This document shows, in pieces, positions 1 through 20,342 of a stretch of 23,000 nt of DNA. The notes under the pieces were generated by a model, which saw only the letters and a program-made list of their open reading frames with translations, was not told where the DNA came from and made no database searches. Within the stretch, counting starts at the first letter, position 1. Each line of letters begins with the position of its first letter. The position numbers and the translations under genes were made by a program. This stretch comes from Glandiceps talaboti. Taxonomy: Eukaryota > Hemichordata > Enteropneusta > Spengelidae. The stretch lies in NCBI RefSeq assembly GCF_964340395.1, contig NC_135552.1, positions 14,105,194 through 14,128,193 on the forward strand, in the 5' to 3' direction.

Positions 1-12
1 AATAGAATTTAC

Positions 13-9607
<9,595 letters not shown>

Positions 9608-9628
9608 GGTGCTGGTTCTCAAGTAGTC

Positions 9629-10111
9629 CTGCAAACTAATAAGAAAACAAGCAGTTTTGAATTATCAATTTACATGAAAGTAATAACTTCTAGGATACAT
9701 TGTCAATGTAGTTCCCATGGATCCTTCTTTTTTGGGCAAAAAGTGGTTGCAATTTGCATGCAGCTTATAATCACAGTCCATATAGAATAGTGATAGAGGG
9801 ACTGTGTTATGATTAAGCAGTGATGAGGAATACACCATATTCCAGTTGCTGAAGTTCCAGCCATTTCTCAGGTATAATCACCACAAGAAGGCTGAGTACC
9901 AGATTTGGCAAAAGCGAGGGCTAAAATTTGTGTCATATGGCCACTGGTTGCATGAAATAGTGAATGAAATATGTGTGATTCTTAAGCTAGAACACTTTGT
10001 GTTCATAAAAGAGTAGTGCAATAGTGGTTAGGAATGTTTCGATTATCATAGTGATAACTGTGTCTGCTGTGGTTACAATACTCTAAAACTCTAGCCCTCG
10101 TCACTTCCTGC
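9629..10111. other. Region upstream of the CRIB exon
   Basis: Lies 5' of the start-codon exon and is probably intron, since 9628 is preceded by a good acceptor. It includes an imperfect hairpin at 9763-9818 (GCTTATAATCACAGTCC against GGACTGTGTTATGATTAAGC). No exon was recognised. Confidence 0.5.
9763..9818. repeat. Imperfect hairpin, about 17-20 bp stem
   Basis: The two arms around GGACTGTG and CACAGTCC are inverted with a small bulge and a loop of about 20 bp. It may be part of a larger, undefined repeat. Confidence 0.55.
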
Positions 10112-10426
10112 CATGACATTCACAAGCCATTAACCGTCCAAGTGCAACAAACCCGCGGGCTTGCCTGATGAAAACGGGTGTCATAAAAGTTGTTTGCATC
10201 TCTAAAGCTGTTTGTAGTGTTACTTATAATAGCCTAATAAATTGATAACAACTGATATAAGACGGAGATAAGGTTTGCCTCAATTGACCCACTCCTTAGA
10301 AATGATCTTACGCTGTGAACTACACTGTTTACTTGTGTTATGTAAGAGCCCATCATCACATGTGTAAATATTGGTACTCTTTGATAACAAGTGGACTTGC
10401 TTCTTTAATGGCTTGTCCCAGTAATG
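10112..10426 (+). mobile_element. MITE-like element, copy A
   Basis: About 315 bp with ends that are inverted relative to each other (ACAAGCCATTAA at 10122-10133, TTAATGGCTTGT at 10405-10416, with weaker matching to the outer CATGAC and GTAATG). A closely similar copy lies in opposite orientation at 13723-14046. The homology starts and stops at the same points in both, which supports these boundaries. No coding capacity is evident, so it is a probable non-autonomous DNA transposon. Confidence 0.87.
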
Positions 10427-11837
10427 CCAACAAATGGCTTGTGAATAGCACTCCTAGTGGCCAAACTAAGAAATCTTTTATCTTCCTATTGAATAATACA
10501 ATACACATGGTCCATATGCATGTAGAATAATTTGATAGTTTATGAGTTTTGAAAATCACACAGAGAAATGAGTCGCTGAGTACATAAACATCACACAGAC
10601 AAATATGAATAATTATTTAAATAATGTCACTGAAGGGTACAGGAGTTTTCAATATCACAATCTGAAGAATTGAATATGAAAATAATATGAAAATAAATAC
10701 TACTAGGAAATCCTAACATACAGTAGGTTTCAAAACTATATCAATAAATTATTCTTATTTTAATGAACTCACATGAGAAATCTTTAAAAAGTTGCAAGTT
10801 TTAATTTTGTATTAATTGCCTTGGCATACTGCAAGAACTTTTGTGTTGTGAATTTACAATTGATAGGTTCTGTAAAGTGATGTGAATAATGTTTTGTCAA
10901 CATATTGCTATATATATATAAATGAACTGATTCTAATTCTAATTCATTACTATAGTGGATGCATAATAAAAAAAAAACTAGATGTGTTTCATTCCATAAA
11001 TTCATGCATAATTTACAAATGGTTAGTGAGACGACGTTGCTCCCCAAATAACAGTATAAGGAACTTAAAACAATAATTTTGATCAGTGGTCCAAAAGCAA
11101 TTATTATAAAATTATCTACTTTTCAAGTAACAGAAATACATTCTCTGATTCAGTCAAATGTTGAAAAGTGACTCAAAGACTACATGTACATTACGTGTAA
11201 AATTGGTTTAGCATTTAATGGCTGCTATTTCAATATCAATTAAGTCACTGCCACGTAAGACACGGAATTGTGCTGCAAGTAATTATCCTTTACATTGTAT
11301 ACACATGTACATATTTACCAGGCTATTAAATTTGCACTCCAGCTCAAGTCCACTATAACACCTTGAGAATTTTAATATGTAAATAACTTACCTTACTTGT
11401 GGTCCTTACTTTGTGTTTGAATGTATGTCAGACTTTTACCAACCTGCCATGTCAGGACACTACTATAAAGATACTCCCTAACTTAGTGTATTTGAACACT
11501 GACCATGCATGCCCCTTTTCAATTTGAGCTATTAATGAGGTTTTTATGTGCTGTGTTGTGGAAAAGATAGATATTATTTTGTAGAATATATCACTGAACA
11601 CTTTTTAGTCACTAACATATGCATGATACATATGAGGAAATGTCTAGACAATTTATACTAACCCAAGTGTTCTGATTTGGTATTTGGGGATTTCCCCTTA
11701 GGAATTGGCATTACTCATATACTCAAAGATGTCTATATGTGCTTTGATAATTTCGATAGCAATTATCTAGGAGGTAATTGTGTCTTTATGACACATACAA
11801 TACTGTCTATTAATTATAAAGGAAAGTGATTCACACA
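10427..11837. other. AT-rich non-coding stretch
   Basis: No convincing exon or transposon was recognised. The only notable signal is a strong minus-strand donor (AAG|GTAAGT) after 11392, described separately. A short TATATATA stretch occurs near 10910. Confidence 0.5.
11392..11460 (-). other. Possible 5' leader exon end (donor site only)
   Basis: The start-codon exon has an acceptor at 9629, so at least one untranslated leader exon should lie upstream. The best minus-strand donor seen is AAG|GTAAGT ending an exon at 11392. The 5' limit is unknown and the end at 11460 is arbitrary. This is a guess based on one splice motif. Confidence 0.2.
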
Positions 11838-12266
11838 ATACATACATATGTACATACATGTACATACATACATACATACACATACATGTACATACATGCA
11901 TACATACATACATACATACATACATACATACATACATGTACATACATACATTGTACATACATATATATATACATACATACATACATACATACATACATAC
12001 ACATACATGTACATACATGCATACATACATACATACATACATACATACATGTACATATATTAACATACATACATACATACATATATATATACATACATAC
12101 ATACATACATACATACATACATACATGATAGATACATACATAAATACATACATACATAGTATACATACATACATACATACATATACATACATACATACAT
12201 GTACATACATACATATACATATACATACATAAATATCACATACACACATACATATTATGTATACAT
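11838..12266. repeat. (TACA)n / (CATA)n microsatellite block
   Basis: About 430 bp of TACA-type units with ATGTACAT, ATATATAT and ATGC interruptions. The interrupted motif near 11879 (CACATACATGTACATACATG) recurs near 12000, about 121 bp later, so part of the block was itself duplicated. Long open frames across both strands are artefacts. Confidence 0.97.
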
Positions 12267-13026
<760 letters not shown>

Positions 13027-13427
13027 ATACATGTATGGTGAAATGCAGTTTGCACAATGTCTTTAACACCCACTGTTGTACATATATTATCAAACATGTA
13101 TATGCCATACACCTCAACATTGCTATGTACTCATAAATAGTTTGATCCATAGGGTCAACAAAATTTGGGAGAATTAGAAGTAACCAGCACGTTAAAAATT
13201 TCCACTGGAGTAAATGAGTGTAAAATTCTATTGATATGCATGCACATTAATTGCCTAATTCACATTTATTTTATGCTTTATGCTGTATACATAAATTAAG
13301 CGTTGACCATGAAAGCAAGTACACCAATCATTCAATTAATTACATTTTATCATAAATGTGAACAATCATTTATGATAGTTTGTAACCACACAAATAGTAT
13401 CTTTATAAGGGCTCAATTAGAATTAAT

Positions 13428-13525
13428 GGGGGGGGGGAGTTATGGTACTAGGGGCACAAACAAGATTGATGGTAAGGGGGGGGGGGGGCTGATTATTCTG
13501 ATGATATAAAAGGGGGGGGGGGGGG
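13428..13525 (+). repeat. Cluster of three long G-runs
   Basis: Runs of 10 (13428-13437), 13 (13476-13488) and 14 (13512-13525) guanines, plus GGGG at 13451-13454, all on the plus strand within 100 bp. This can supply G-quadruplexes and is prone to sequencing-length error. No gene is evident around it (13023-13722). Confidence 0.93.
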
Positions 13526-13722
13526 CGACCATAAAATATTTTGCTGTGTGACCCTTTGAAAAAAAGTAGACCTCAGGAGCAGTGGTTTCAACATGTTTAT
13601 TATAAAATTCTTGTGATGTTTCATCTATTATTTGAAAATGATCATAAGCACTCAACTTAACATGCACTGTTTGAAAATAAGCAACTATTACTGTTTTGTT
13701 GAACAGATAACATGCAACTTTA

Positions 13723-14046
13723 CATTACTGGGACAAGCCATTAGCCAAGCAAGTGGACTTGTTATCAAAGAGTACCAATATTTACACATGTGATGATGGG
13801 CTCTTACATAACACAAGTAAACAGCTGTAAAAGTGTAGTTCACAGCGTAAGATCATTTCTAAGGAGTAAGTCAATTGAGGCAAACCTTATCTCTGTCTTA
13901 TATCAGTTGTTATCAATTTATTAGGCTATTATAAGTAATGCTACAAACAGCTTTAGAGATGCAAACAACTTTTATGACACCCGTTTTCGCCAGGCAAGCC
14001 TGCGGGTTTGTTGCACTTGGACCGCTAATGGTTTGTGACTGTCATG
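13723..14046 (-). mobile_element. MITE-like element, copy B (inverted relative to copy A)
   Basis: Its reverse complement matches 10112-10426 almost throughout, including blocks such as CACATGTGTAAATATTGGTA, CTTATATCAGTTGTTATCAA (read on the plus strand of this copy) and the terminal TAATGGCTTGT region. It differs by scattered substitutions and short indels, so the two insertions are distinct rather than a simple assembly duplicate. Confidence 0.87.
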
Positions 14047-14269
14047 ATTGTAGCATATTATTAGGCAGGTAACAGTTTTTGCCCTGTGTCATACATTTCG
14101 AATTAACATTGCATGATTGTCAATGTTATTAAGAGCTCTGTTATACTCAGGTCGATAGCATGCTGAGTTAGTATAGCTATCATGTATGTCTGTGTTCAAT
14201 GTACATGTGTGACACCACATTATCAAAAAATTTAGATAGAAAAGAAAATAATTGTCATTACATGGCCTA

Positions 14270-14525
14270 AAAATATAGGATAGGTAGGTCAAGATTTTTT
14301 TTAATTTCTAAAAAGCTTTTTAATTGTTGAAAAATATTGCTTCAACCCAAAAACAAACGAAATGTCGGTCTGAATACCCATTCTGTGATAATTTGATGAA
14401 ATATGTACAGACATCACTGGGTAGAGAAAACAGACATGCATGAAGGTCAAGAAGACAAAGAATTCCTTATCTTTTTGTTTTTAAAAAAATGTTTAGGGTC
14501 GGAGGCTTAAACTAGGGTCGGTCGA
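14270..14525 (-). repeat. Second copy of the CGACCC / A-rich repeat
   Basis: Read on the minus strand it has CGACCGACCCTAGTTT, then CCGACCCTAAAC, a T-run, and ends near GACCTACCTATCC, the same motif order as 6288-6630. The interior is diverged. Confidence 0.35.
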
Positions 14526-14896
14526 ATTATTTTGTCATATCAATAATGTAATACATGCATAGATCAGTTACACTGTTTCTCAAGGATAATATTTTCAAGA
14601 GTATGAAGTTCTCATCTATTAACTTATTGACATGAGAAATTTTGTGCACACAGTGTCATATAAAGGTGAAAAATTAGCTGCACTTCATATATAAACAAAT
14701 TCTTCATTCATGCTGTGTGATTGCGCGACGTCCTATATATATAAACATTAGTCTTCAAATAAAAAAATGTACATTTTCTTCCATTTCAAATTTCTTAAAT
14801 CAAGCAGTACATAATACCTGTACAGCTTTACAATAGGATAGAACATTCTGAAAATGCACTACAAAATCATTTACAAAACTGAGATATGTATTGGAT

Positions 14897-15145
14897 CAAT
14901 AGGGAACTTGCAATCCAGACTGAGCATGCTCAGACGCAATGGACTATGGGATTATCTGTGGTTATTGTAATACCTGAAGCTACCGATAAAATAAACCTCA
15001 CACAATGGCCAGGGTGACTATGAATTGATCATTTGTGGTTACAAACAATTTAACATTATTGTTTACAATACTATTTGATTAGTATTTATTATCACCTTTC
15101 CCATGATGCAACATTCAACATGGCGGGTTTGCAAGTTCCCTATTG
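14897..15145. mobile_element. MITE-like element with perfect 17-bp TIRs
   Basis: CAATAGGGAACTTGCAA at 14897-14913 is exactly inverted at 15129-15145. The 249-bp span has no coding potential and contains the short palindrome TGAGCATGCTCA. It fits a small non-autonomous DNA transposon. Because the terminal CAATAG may include part of a palindromic target, the true ends could be a few bases inside. Confidence 0.82.
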
Positions 15146-15361
15146 CAACTTATAATTGTACCTCTAGAATCATTTTCCTCAATGATCCTTGGTGAGGAAA
15201 GAGTTTACACCCATACCATGTGTGTCCGAATATGGAACATACATTTTATTACAGGAGCAATATGAAAATAACAGTTCAATTTGAGATATGGTTTTGAGCT
15301 AACTTCATATGTTCAATTTTACTAGTTAATTAAGCCAAGTCTAATACTGCATGTAAATAGG

Positions 15362-15442
15362 ATGCAATATTGGGGGTTTGGGGTGCATCTGATTATGCCA
15401 CTCAGGGAGCCTCGATGCTATCTGGAAGTTATCTCAAAACTG
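15362..15442 (+). CDS. Candidate small exon (plus strand), possible start codon
   Basis: The frame from ATG at 15362 is open for 27 codons (MQYWGFGVHLIMPLREPRCY and onward) to a good donor CTG|GTAAGT at 15442. The frame also stays open past the donor to a TAA at about 15520, so an unspliced 53-residue ORF is the alternative. No family is recognised. Support is weak: splice-motif quality and a compatible phase only. Confidence 0.25.
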
Positions 15443-15608
15443 GTAAGTTTAGTTTATGATACCACATGGAATGCACCTGACATGACCCAAGATGGCAAAG
15501 ATATTGTGGAACAGGTTATTTAACAACAAATTAATAGAATCTGTGTGTGCTTTCCTTATTTCATAATCAATAGTTTTTTCTACTTCAAAATTGTCTTCTT
15601 TACTTCAG

Positions 15609-15693
15609 GTTGGTTTTCGTCAATTGAAAAAGTTCTGTCATCAGGAAAGACCTGAATCTCATCATGAAAGGCAACTAAATGCACCGCTGGCAA
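15609..15693 (+). CDS. Candidate small exon (plus strand)
   Basis: A strong pyrimidine-rich acceptor (CTTCTTTACTTCAG) ends at 15608. It is followed by 28 open codons (VGFRQLKKFCHQERPESHHE and onward) up to a weak donor GCAA|GTATAT. The start phase 0 matches the preceding candidate exon. Basic and His-rich; not recognised. Confidence 0.27.
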
Positions 15694-15756
15694 GTATATG
15701 AAAAAAAAATCACTGTCAAAATTTGCAGTTTGTAGACTTACAAATGTATGTCACAG

Positions 15757-15833
15757 GTCGTGCACCATCCCAAGATGAGCACCTTTTTGACAACATAGGT
15801 TCACAAATCCATATTCCGGGCAAGAAAGATTAA
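15757..15833 (+). CDS. Candidate terminal exon (plus strand)
   Basis: After CACAG at 15756, the phase-1 frame reads RAPSQDEHLFDNIGSQIHI and onward to TAA at 15831-15833. An alternative acceptor is TTTGCAG at about 15728, which would keep the same frame open with ten extra residues. Together the three candidate exons give about 80 residues with no similarity I recognise. The introns (166 and 63 bp) are much shorter than in the neighbouring gene, which weakens the model. Confidence 0.25.
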
Positions 15834-15899
15834 TATTCAATCATGTATAATAAAACTTAAAATAAAATTGCAGTGAAATTACAATAACATAGTTTAAGT

Positions 15900-16270
15900 T
15901 ACTTTAAAGTGGCTATATGGATGAGAATTGGGTATTTATTTTATTTTGCACTTTTAATTGATGAAATATGTTTTCCTACTTCAAAAAAAACACTATAATA
16001 CAACATATACTGAGTTGTAGTTTGTATGACATATATATCAAAATTACAAATAATAAACAAATGCGTAAAATGTTTGTCATTGTATGTACAATAAAAAATT
16101 ATGAACTTTTTACACTTTTTTTTGCTTCTTGCAATTAATCTAGTTACAAAGACTTAGTCTATGCTGTTTCATATTGATTTTTTAAGTAGGAAAACAATAC
16201 TTATAAGTTGTTTTAATAAATCCATAATTAAAAATCCAAAATAAATCTCATTGATATGGCTACTTTAAAG
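15900..16270. mobile_element. Palindromic foldback element, copy 2
   Basis: It starts TACTTTAAAGTGGCTATATGG and ends with the near-inverse ATATGGCTACTTTAAAG (parts shown). The outer arms and the inner CCTACTTCAAAAA / TTTTTTAAGTAGG motifs mirror each other. Motif order and many blocks (AAAAATCCAAAATAAAT, GGATGAGAATT) are shared with 7199-7537. It is a non-autonomous foldback/MITE family member. Confidence 0.87.
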
Positions 16271-16589
16271 TATATGGATTTTGATTTCTTAGCCTAATTC
16301 AGCTGATTAATGCAACAAATGTGTGTAATATATGCTGATTAATAAATTGTTTTCAAATTTCTTGCCCTAACACAAATGTATCACTTGAATAAAAAACTGT
16401 CGACACTACAAATGACCACATCTCACCAGATTCCAGTTTCTATTATACATATAGTAGGTATGACCACCTAAAGTTCTCTAACATACCAGTGACTAAATAC
16501 TGCATCTGCTATACCAATGTTATACGGGCCCATTTGTACGTGACATGCGAAACTCATTTAAAACTTACATTAACGGGTGACCCTAAAAC
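16271..16589. other. Left flank of the satellite array
   Basis: Non-repetitive sequence between the foldback element and the array. No gene was recognised; a 64-codon frame running into the array is not supported. Confidence 0.5.
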
Positions 16590-16613
16590 GAATGACAACC
16601 TGAATGACGGAAA
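16590..16613 (+). repeat. Degenerate short-period lead-in to the array
   Basis: GAATGAC occurs at 16590, 16602 and 16616, i.e. spaced 12 and 14 bp, before the regular 31-bp spacing begins. This may be the true outer terminus of the array element. Confidence 0.6.
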
Positions 16614-16768
16614 ACGAATGACAGCATTTCTAGGTGGTAAACAGTGGAATGACACCCTTTTCTACATTCAGTTAGTTGAATGACACCCTCTACACTGTAG
16701 AACCACTGGAATGACAGCCGCCACTCTATAAAATAAGTGGAATGACAGCATTTTCAATGCTTTAGAAC

Positions 16769-18008
16769 TGGAATGACAGCATTTCTAGGTGGTAAACAGT
16801 GGAATGACACCCTTTTCTACATTCAGTTAGTTGAATGACACCCTCTACACTGTAGAACCACTGGAATGACAGCCGCCACTCTATAAAATAAGTGGAATGA
16901 CAGCATTTTCAATGCTTTAGAACTGGAATGACAGCATTTCTAGGTGGTAAACAGTGGAATGACACCCTTTTCTACATTCAGTTAGTTGAATGACACCCTC
17001 TGCACTGTAGAACCACTGGAATGACAGCAGCCACTCTATAAAATAAGTGGAATGACAGCACTTTCAACGCTTTAGAACTGGAATGACAGCATTTCTAGGT
17101 GGTAAACAGTGGAATGACACCCTTTTCTACATTCAGTTAGTTGAATGACACCCTCTGCACTGTAGAACCACTGGAATGACAGCCGCCACTCTATAAAATA
17201 AGTGGAATGACAGCATTTTCAATGCTTTAGAACTGGAATGACAGCATTTCTAGGTGGTAAACAGTGGAATGACACCCTTTTCTACATTCCGTTAGTTGAA
17301 TGACACACTCTGCACTGTAGAACCACTGGAATGACAGCCGCCACTCTATAAAATAAGTGGAATGACAGCATTTTTAATGCTTTGGAACTGGAATGACAGC
17401 ATTTCTAGGTGGTAAACAGTGGAATGACACCCTTTTCTACATTCAGTTAGTTGAATGACACCCTCTACACTGTAGAACCACTGGAATGACAGCCGCCACT
17501 CTATAAAATAAGTGGAATGACAGCATTTTCAATGCTTTAGAACTGGAATGACAGCATTTCTAGGTGGTAAACAGTGGAATGACACCCTTTTCTACATTCA
17601 GTTAGTTGAATGACACCCTCTGCACTGTAGAACCACTGGAATGACAGCAGCCACTCTATAAAATAAGTGGAATGACAGCACTTTCAACGCTTTAGAACTG
17701 GAATGACAGCATTTCTAGGTGGTAAACAGTGGAATGACACCCTTTTCTACATTCAGTTAGTTGAATGACACCCTCTGCACTGTAGAACCACTGGAATGAC
17801 AGCCGCCACTCTATAAAATAAGTGGAATGACAGCATTTTCAATGCTTTAGAACTGGAATGACAGCATTTCTAGGTGGTAAACAGTGGAATGACACCCTTT
17901 TCTACATTCCGTTAGTTGAATGACACACTCTGCACTGTAGAACCACTGGAATGACAGCCGCCACTCTATAAAATAAGTGGAATGACAGCATTTTTAATGC
18001 TTTGGAAC
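16769..18008 (+). repeat. Two tandem 620-bp higher-order blocks (four monomers each)
   Basis: Monomers 2-5 (16769-17388) and 6-9 (17389-18008) show the same series of diagnostic variants. These are CTACAC; then GCAGCC with ACTTTCAACG; then CTGCAC; then ATTCCG with CACACTC and TTTTTAATGCTTTGG. This indicates duplication of a four-monomer block. Confidence 0.88.
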
Positions 18009-19093
18009 TGGAATGACAGCATTTCTAGGTGGTAAACAGTGGAATGACACCCTTTTCTACATTCAGTTAGTTGAATGACACCCTCTACACTGTAGAACCA
18101 GTGGAATGACAGCCGCCACTCTATAAAATAAGTGGAATGACAGCATTTTCAATGCTTTAGAACTGGAATGACAGCATTTCTAGGTGGTAAACAGTGGAAT
18201 GACACCCTTTTCTACATTCAATTAGTTGAATGACACCCTCTACACTGTAGAACCACTGGAATGACAGCCGCCACTCTATAAAATAAGTGGAATGACAGCA
18301 TTTTCAATGCTTTAGAACTGGAATGACAGCATTTCTAGGTGGTAAACAGTGGAATGACACCCTTTTCTACATTCAGTTAGTTGAATGACACCCTCTGCAC
18401 TGTAGAACCACTGGAATGACAGCAGCCACTCTATAAAATAAGTGGAATGACAGCACTTTCAACGCTTTAGAACTGGAATGACAGCATTTCTAGGTGGTAA
18501 ACAGTGGAATGACACCCTTTTCTACATTCAGTTAGTTGAATGACACCCTCTGCACTGTAGAACCACTGGAATGACAGCCGCCACTCTATAAAATAAGTGG
18601 AATGACAGCATTTTCAATGCTTTAGAACTGGAATGACAGCATTTCTAGGTGGTAAACAGTGGAATGACACCCTTTTCTACATTCCGTTAGTTGAATGACA
18701 CACTCTGCACTGTAGAACCACTGGAATGACAGCCGCCACTCTATAAAATAAGTGGAATGACAGCATTTTTAATGCTTTGGAACTGGAATGACAGCATTTC
18801 TAGGTGGTAAACAGTGGAATGACACCCTTTTCTACATTCAGTTAGTTGAATGACACCCTCTACACTGTAGAACCAGTGGAATGACAGCCGCCACTCTATA
18901 AAATAAGTGGAATGACAGCATTTTCAATGCTTTAGAACTGGAATGACAGCATTTCTAGGTGGTAAACAGTGGAATGACACCCTTTTCTACATTCAATTAG
19001 TTGAATGACACCCTCTACACTGTAGAACCACTGGAATGACAGCCGCCACTCTATAAAATAAGTGGAATGACAGCATTTTCAATGCTTTAGAAC
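18009..19093 (+). repeat. Five-monomer (775-bp) higher-order block and partial second copy
   Basis: Monomers 10-14 carry the four-monomer series with an extra monomer marked by ATTCAATTAG, and the first carries ACCAGTGG instead of ACCACTGG. Monomers 15-16 (18784-19093) repeat the first two. This is a later expansion with a different block length from the neighbouring region. Confidence 0.82.
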
Positions 19094-20177
19094 TGGAATG
19101 ACAGCATTTCTAGGTGGTAAACAGTGGAATGACACCCTTTTCTACATTCAGTTAGTTGAATGACACACTCTGCAGTTTAGAACCACTGGAATGACAGCCG
19201 CCACTCTATAAAATAAGTGGAATGACAGCATTTTTAATGCTTTGGAACTGGAATGACAGCATTTCTAGGTGGTAAACAGTGGAATGACACCCTTTTCTAC
19301 ATTCAGTTAGTTGAATGACACCCTCTACACTGTAGAACCACTGGAATGACAGCCGCCACTCTATAAAATAAGTGGAATGACAGCATTTTCAATGCTTTAG
19401 AACTGGAATGACAGCATTTCTAGGTGGTAAACAGTGGAATGACACCCTTTTCTACATTCAGTTAGTTGAATGACACCCTCTGCACTGTAGAACCACTGGA
19501 ATGACAGCCGCCACTCTATAAAATAAGTGGAATGACAGCATTTTCAATGCTTTAGAACTGGAATGACAGCATTTCTAGGTGGTAAACAGTGGAATGACAC
19601 CCTTTTCTACATTCAGTTAGTTGAATGACACACTCTGCACTGTAGAACCACTGGAATGACAGCCGCCACTCTATAAAATAAGTGGAATGACAGCATTTTT
19701 AATGCTTTGGAACTGGAATGACAGCATTTCTAGGTGGTAAACAGTGGAATGACACCCTTTTCTACATTCAGTTAGTTGAATGACACCCTCTACACTGTAG
19801 AACCAGTGGAATGACAGCCGCCACTCTATAAAATAAGTGGAATGACAGCATTTTCAATGCTTTAGAACTGGAATGACAGCATTTCTAGGTGGTAAACAGT
19901 GGAATGACACCCTTTTCTACATTCAATTAGTTGAATGACACCCTCTACACTGTAGAACCACTGGAATGACAGCCGCCACTCTATAAAATAAGTGGAATGA
20001 CAGCATTTTTAATGCTTTGGAACTGGAATGACAGCATTTCTAGGTGGTAAACAGTGGAATGACACCCTTTTCTACATTCAGTTAGTTGAATGCCACCGTC
20101 TGCACTGTAAAACCAGTGGAATGACAGCCGCCACTCTATAAAATAAGTAGAATGACAGCATTTTTAATGCTTTGGAA

Positions 20178-20342
20178 CTGGAATGACAGCATTTATAGGT
20201 GGTAAACAGTGGAATGACACCCCTTTCTACATTCCGTTAGTTGAATGACACCCTCTACAGTGTAGAGGGTGTCATTCAACTAACGGAATGTAGAAAAGGG
20301 TGTCATTCCACTGTTTACCACCTATAAATGCTGTCATTCCAG
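20178..20342. repeat. Near-perfect palindrome joining the two arrays, centre 20260
   Basis: The arms CCCTCTACA and TGTAGAGGG flank a single G at 20260, and the symmetry continues for about 82 bp each side. The only mismatch noted is CCCCTTTCT against CCCTTTTCT. Both arms share rare variants found next to the junction (ATTTATAGG, ATTCCGTTAG). Beyond about 82 bp the arms differ as ordinary monomers do. Confidence 0.93.

Larger units (their letters stand above)
16614..20259 (+). repeat. Tandem array, left arm: about 23.5 copies of a 155-bp monomer (5 x 31 bp)
   Basis: Copies start every 155 bp from 16614 (16769, 16924, 17079, 17234 and so on). Each contains five 31-bp subunits: four begin TGGAATGACA and the third begins TTGAATGACA. 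The following 21 bases differ between subunits: GCATTTCTAGG..., CCCTTTTCTAC..., CCCTCTACACTG..., GCCGCCACTCTA..., GCATTTTCAATG.... Point variants define monomer types arranged in higher-order blocks. The period is not a multiple of 3 and no long frame crosses it, so it is non-coding. The array is probably satellite DNA or the internal repeats of a long-TIR (foldback) transposon. Confidence 0.97.

Noticed and set aside
20178-20342. Palindrome as a pure sequencing or assembly artefact
   Set aside because: Only about 82 bp per arm is nearly identical. Further out, the arms carry different variants and different higher-order patterns, which a read-folding artefact would not give. A mis-join of two real arrays cannot be excluded without reads.
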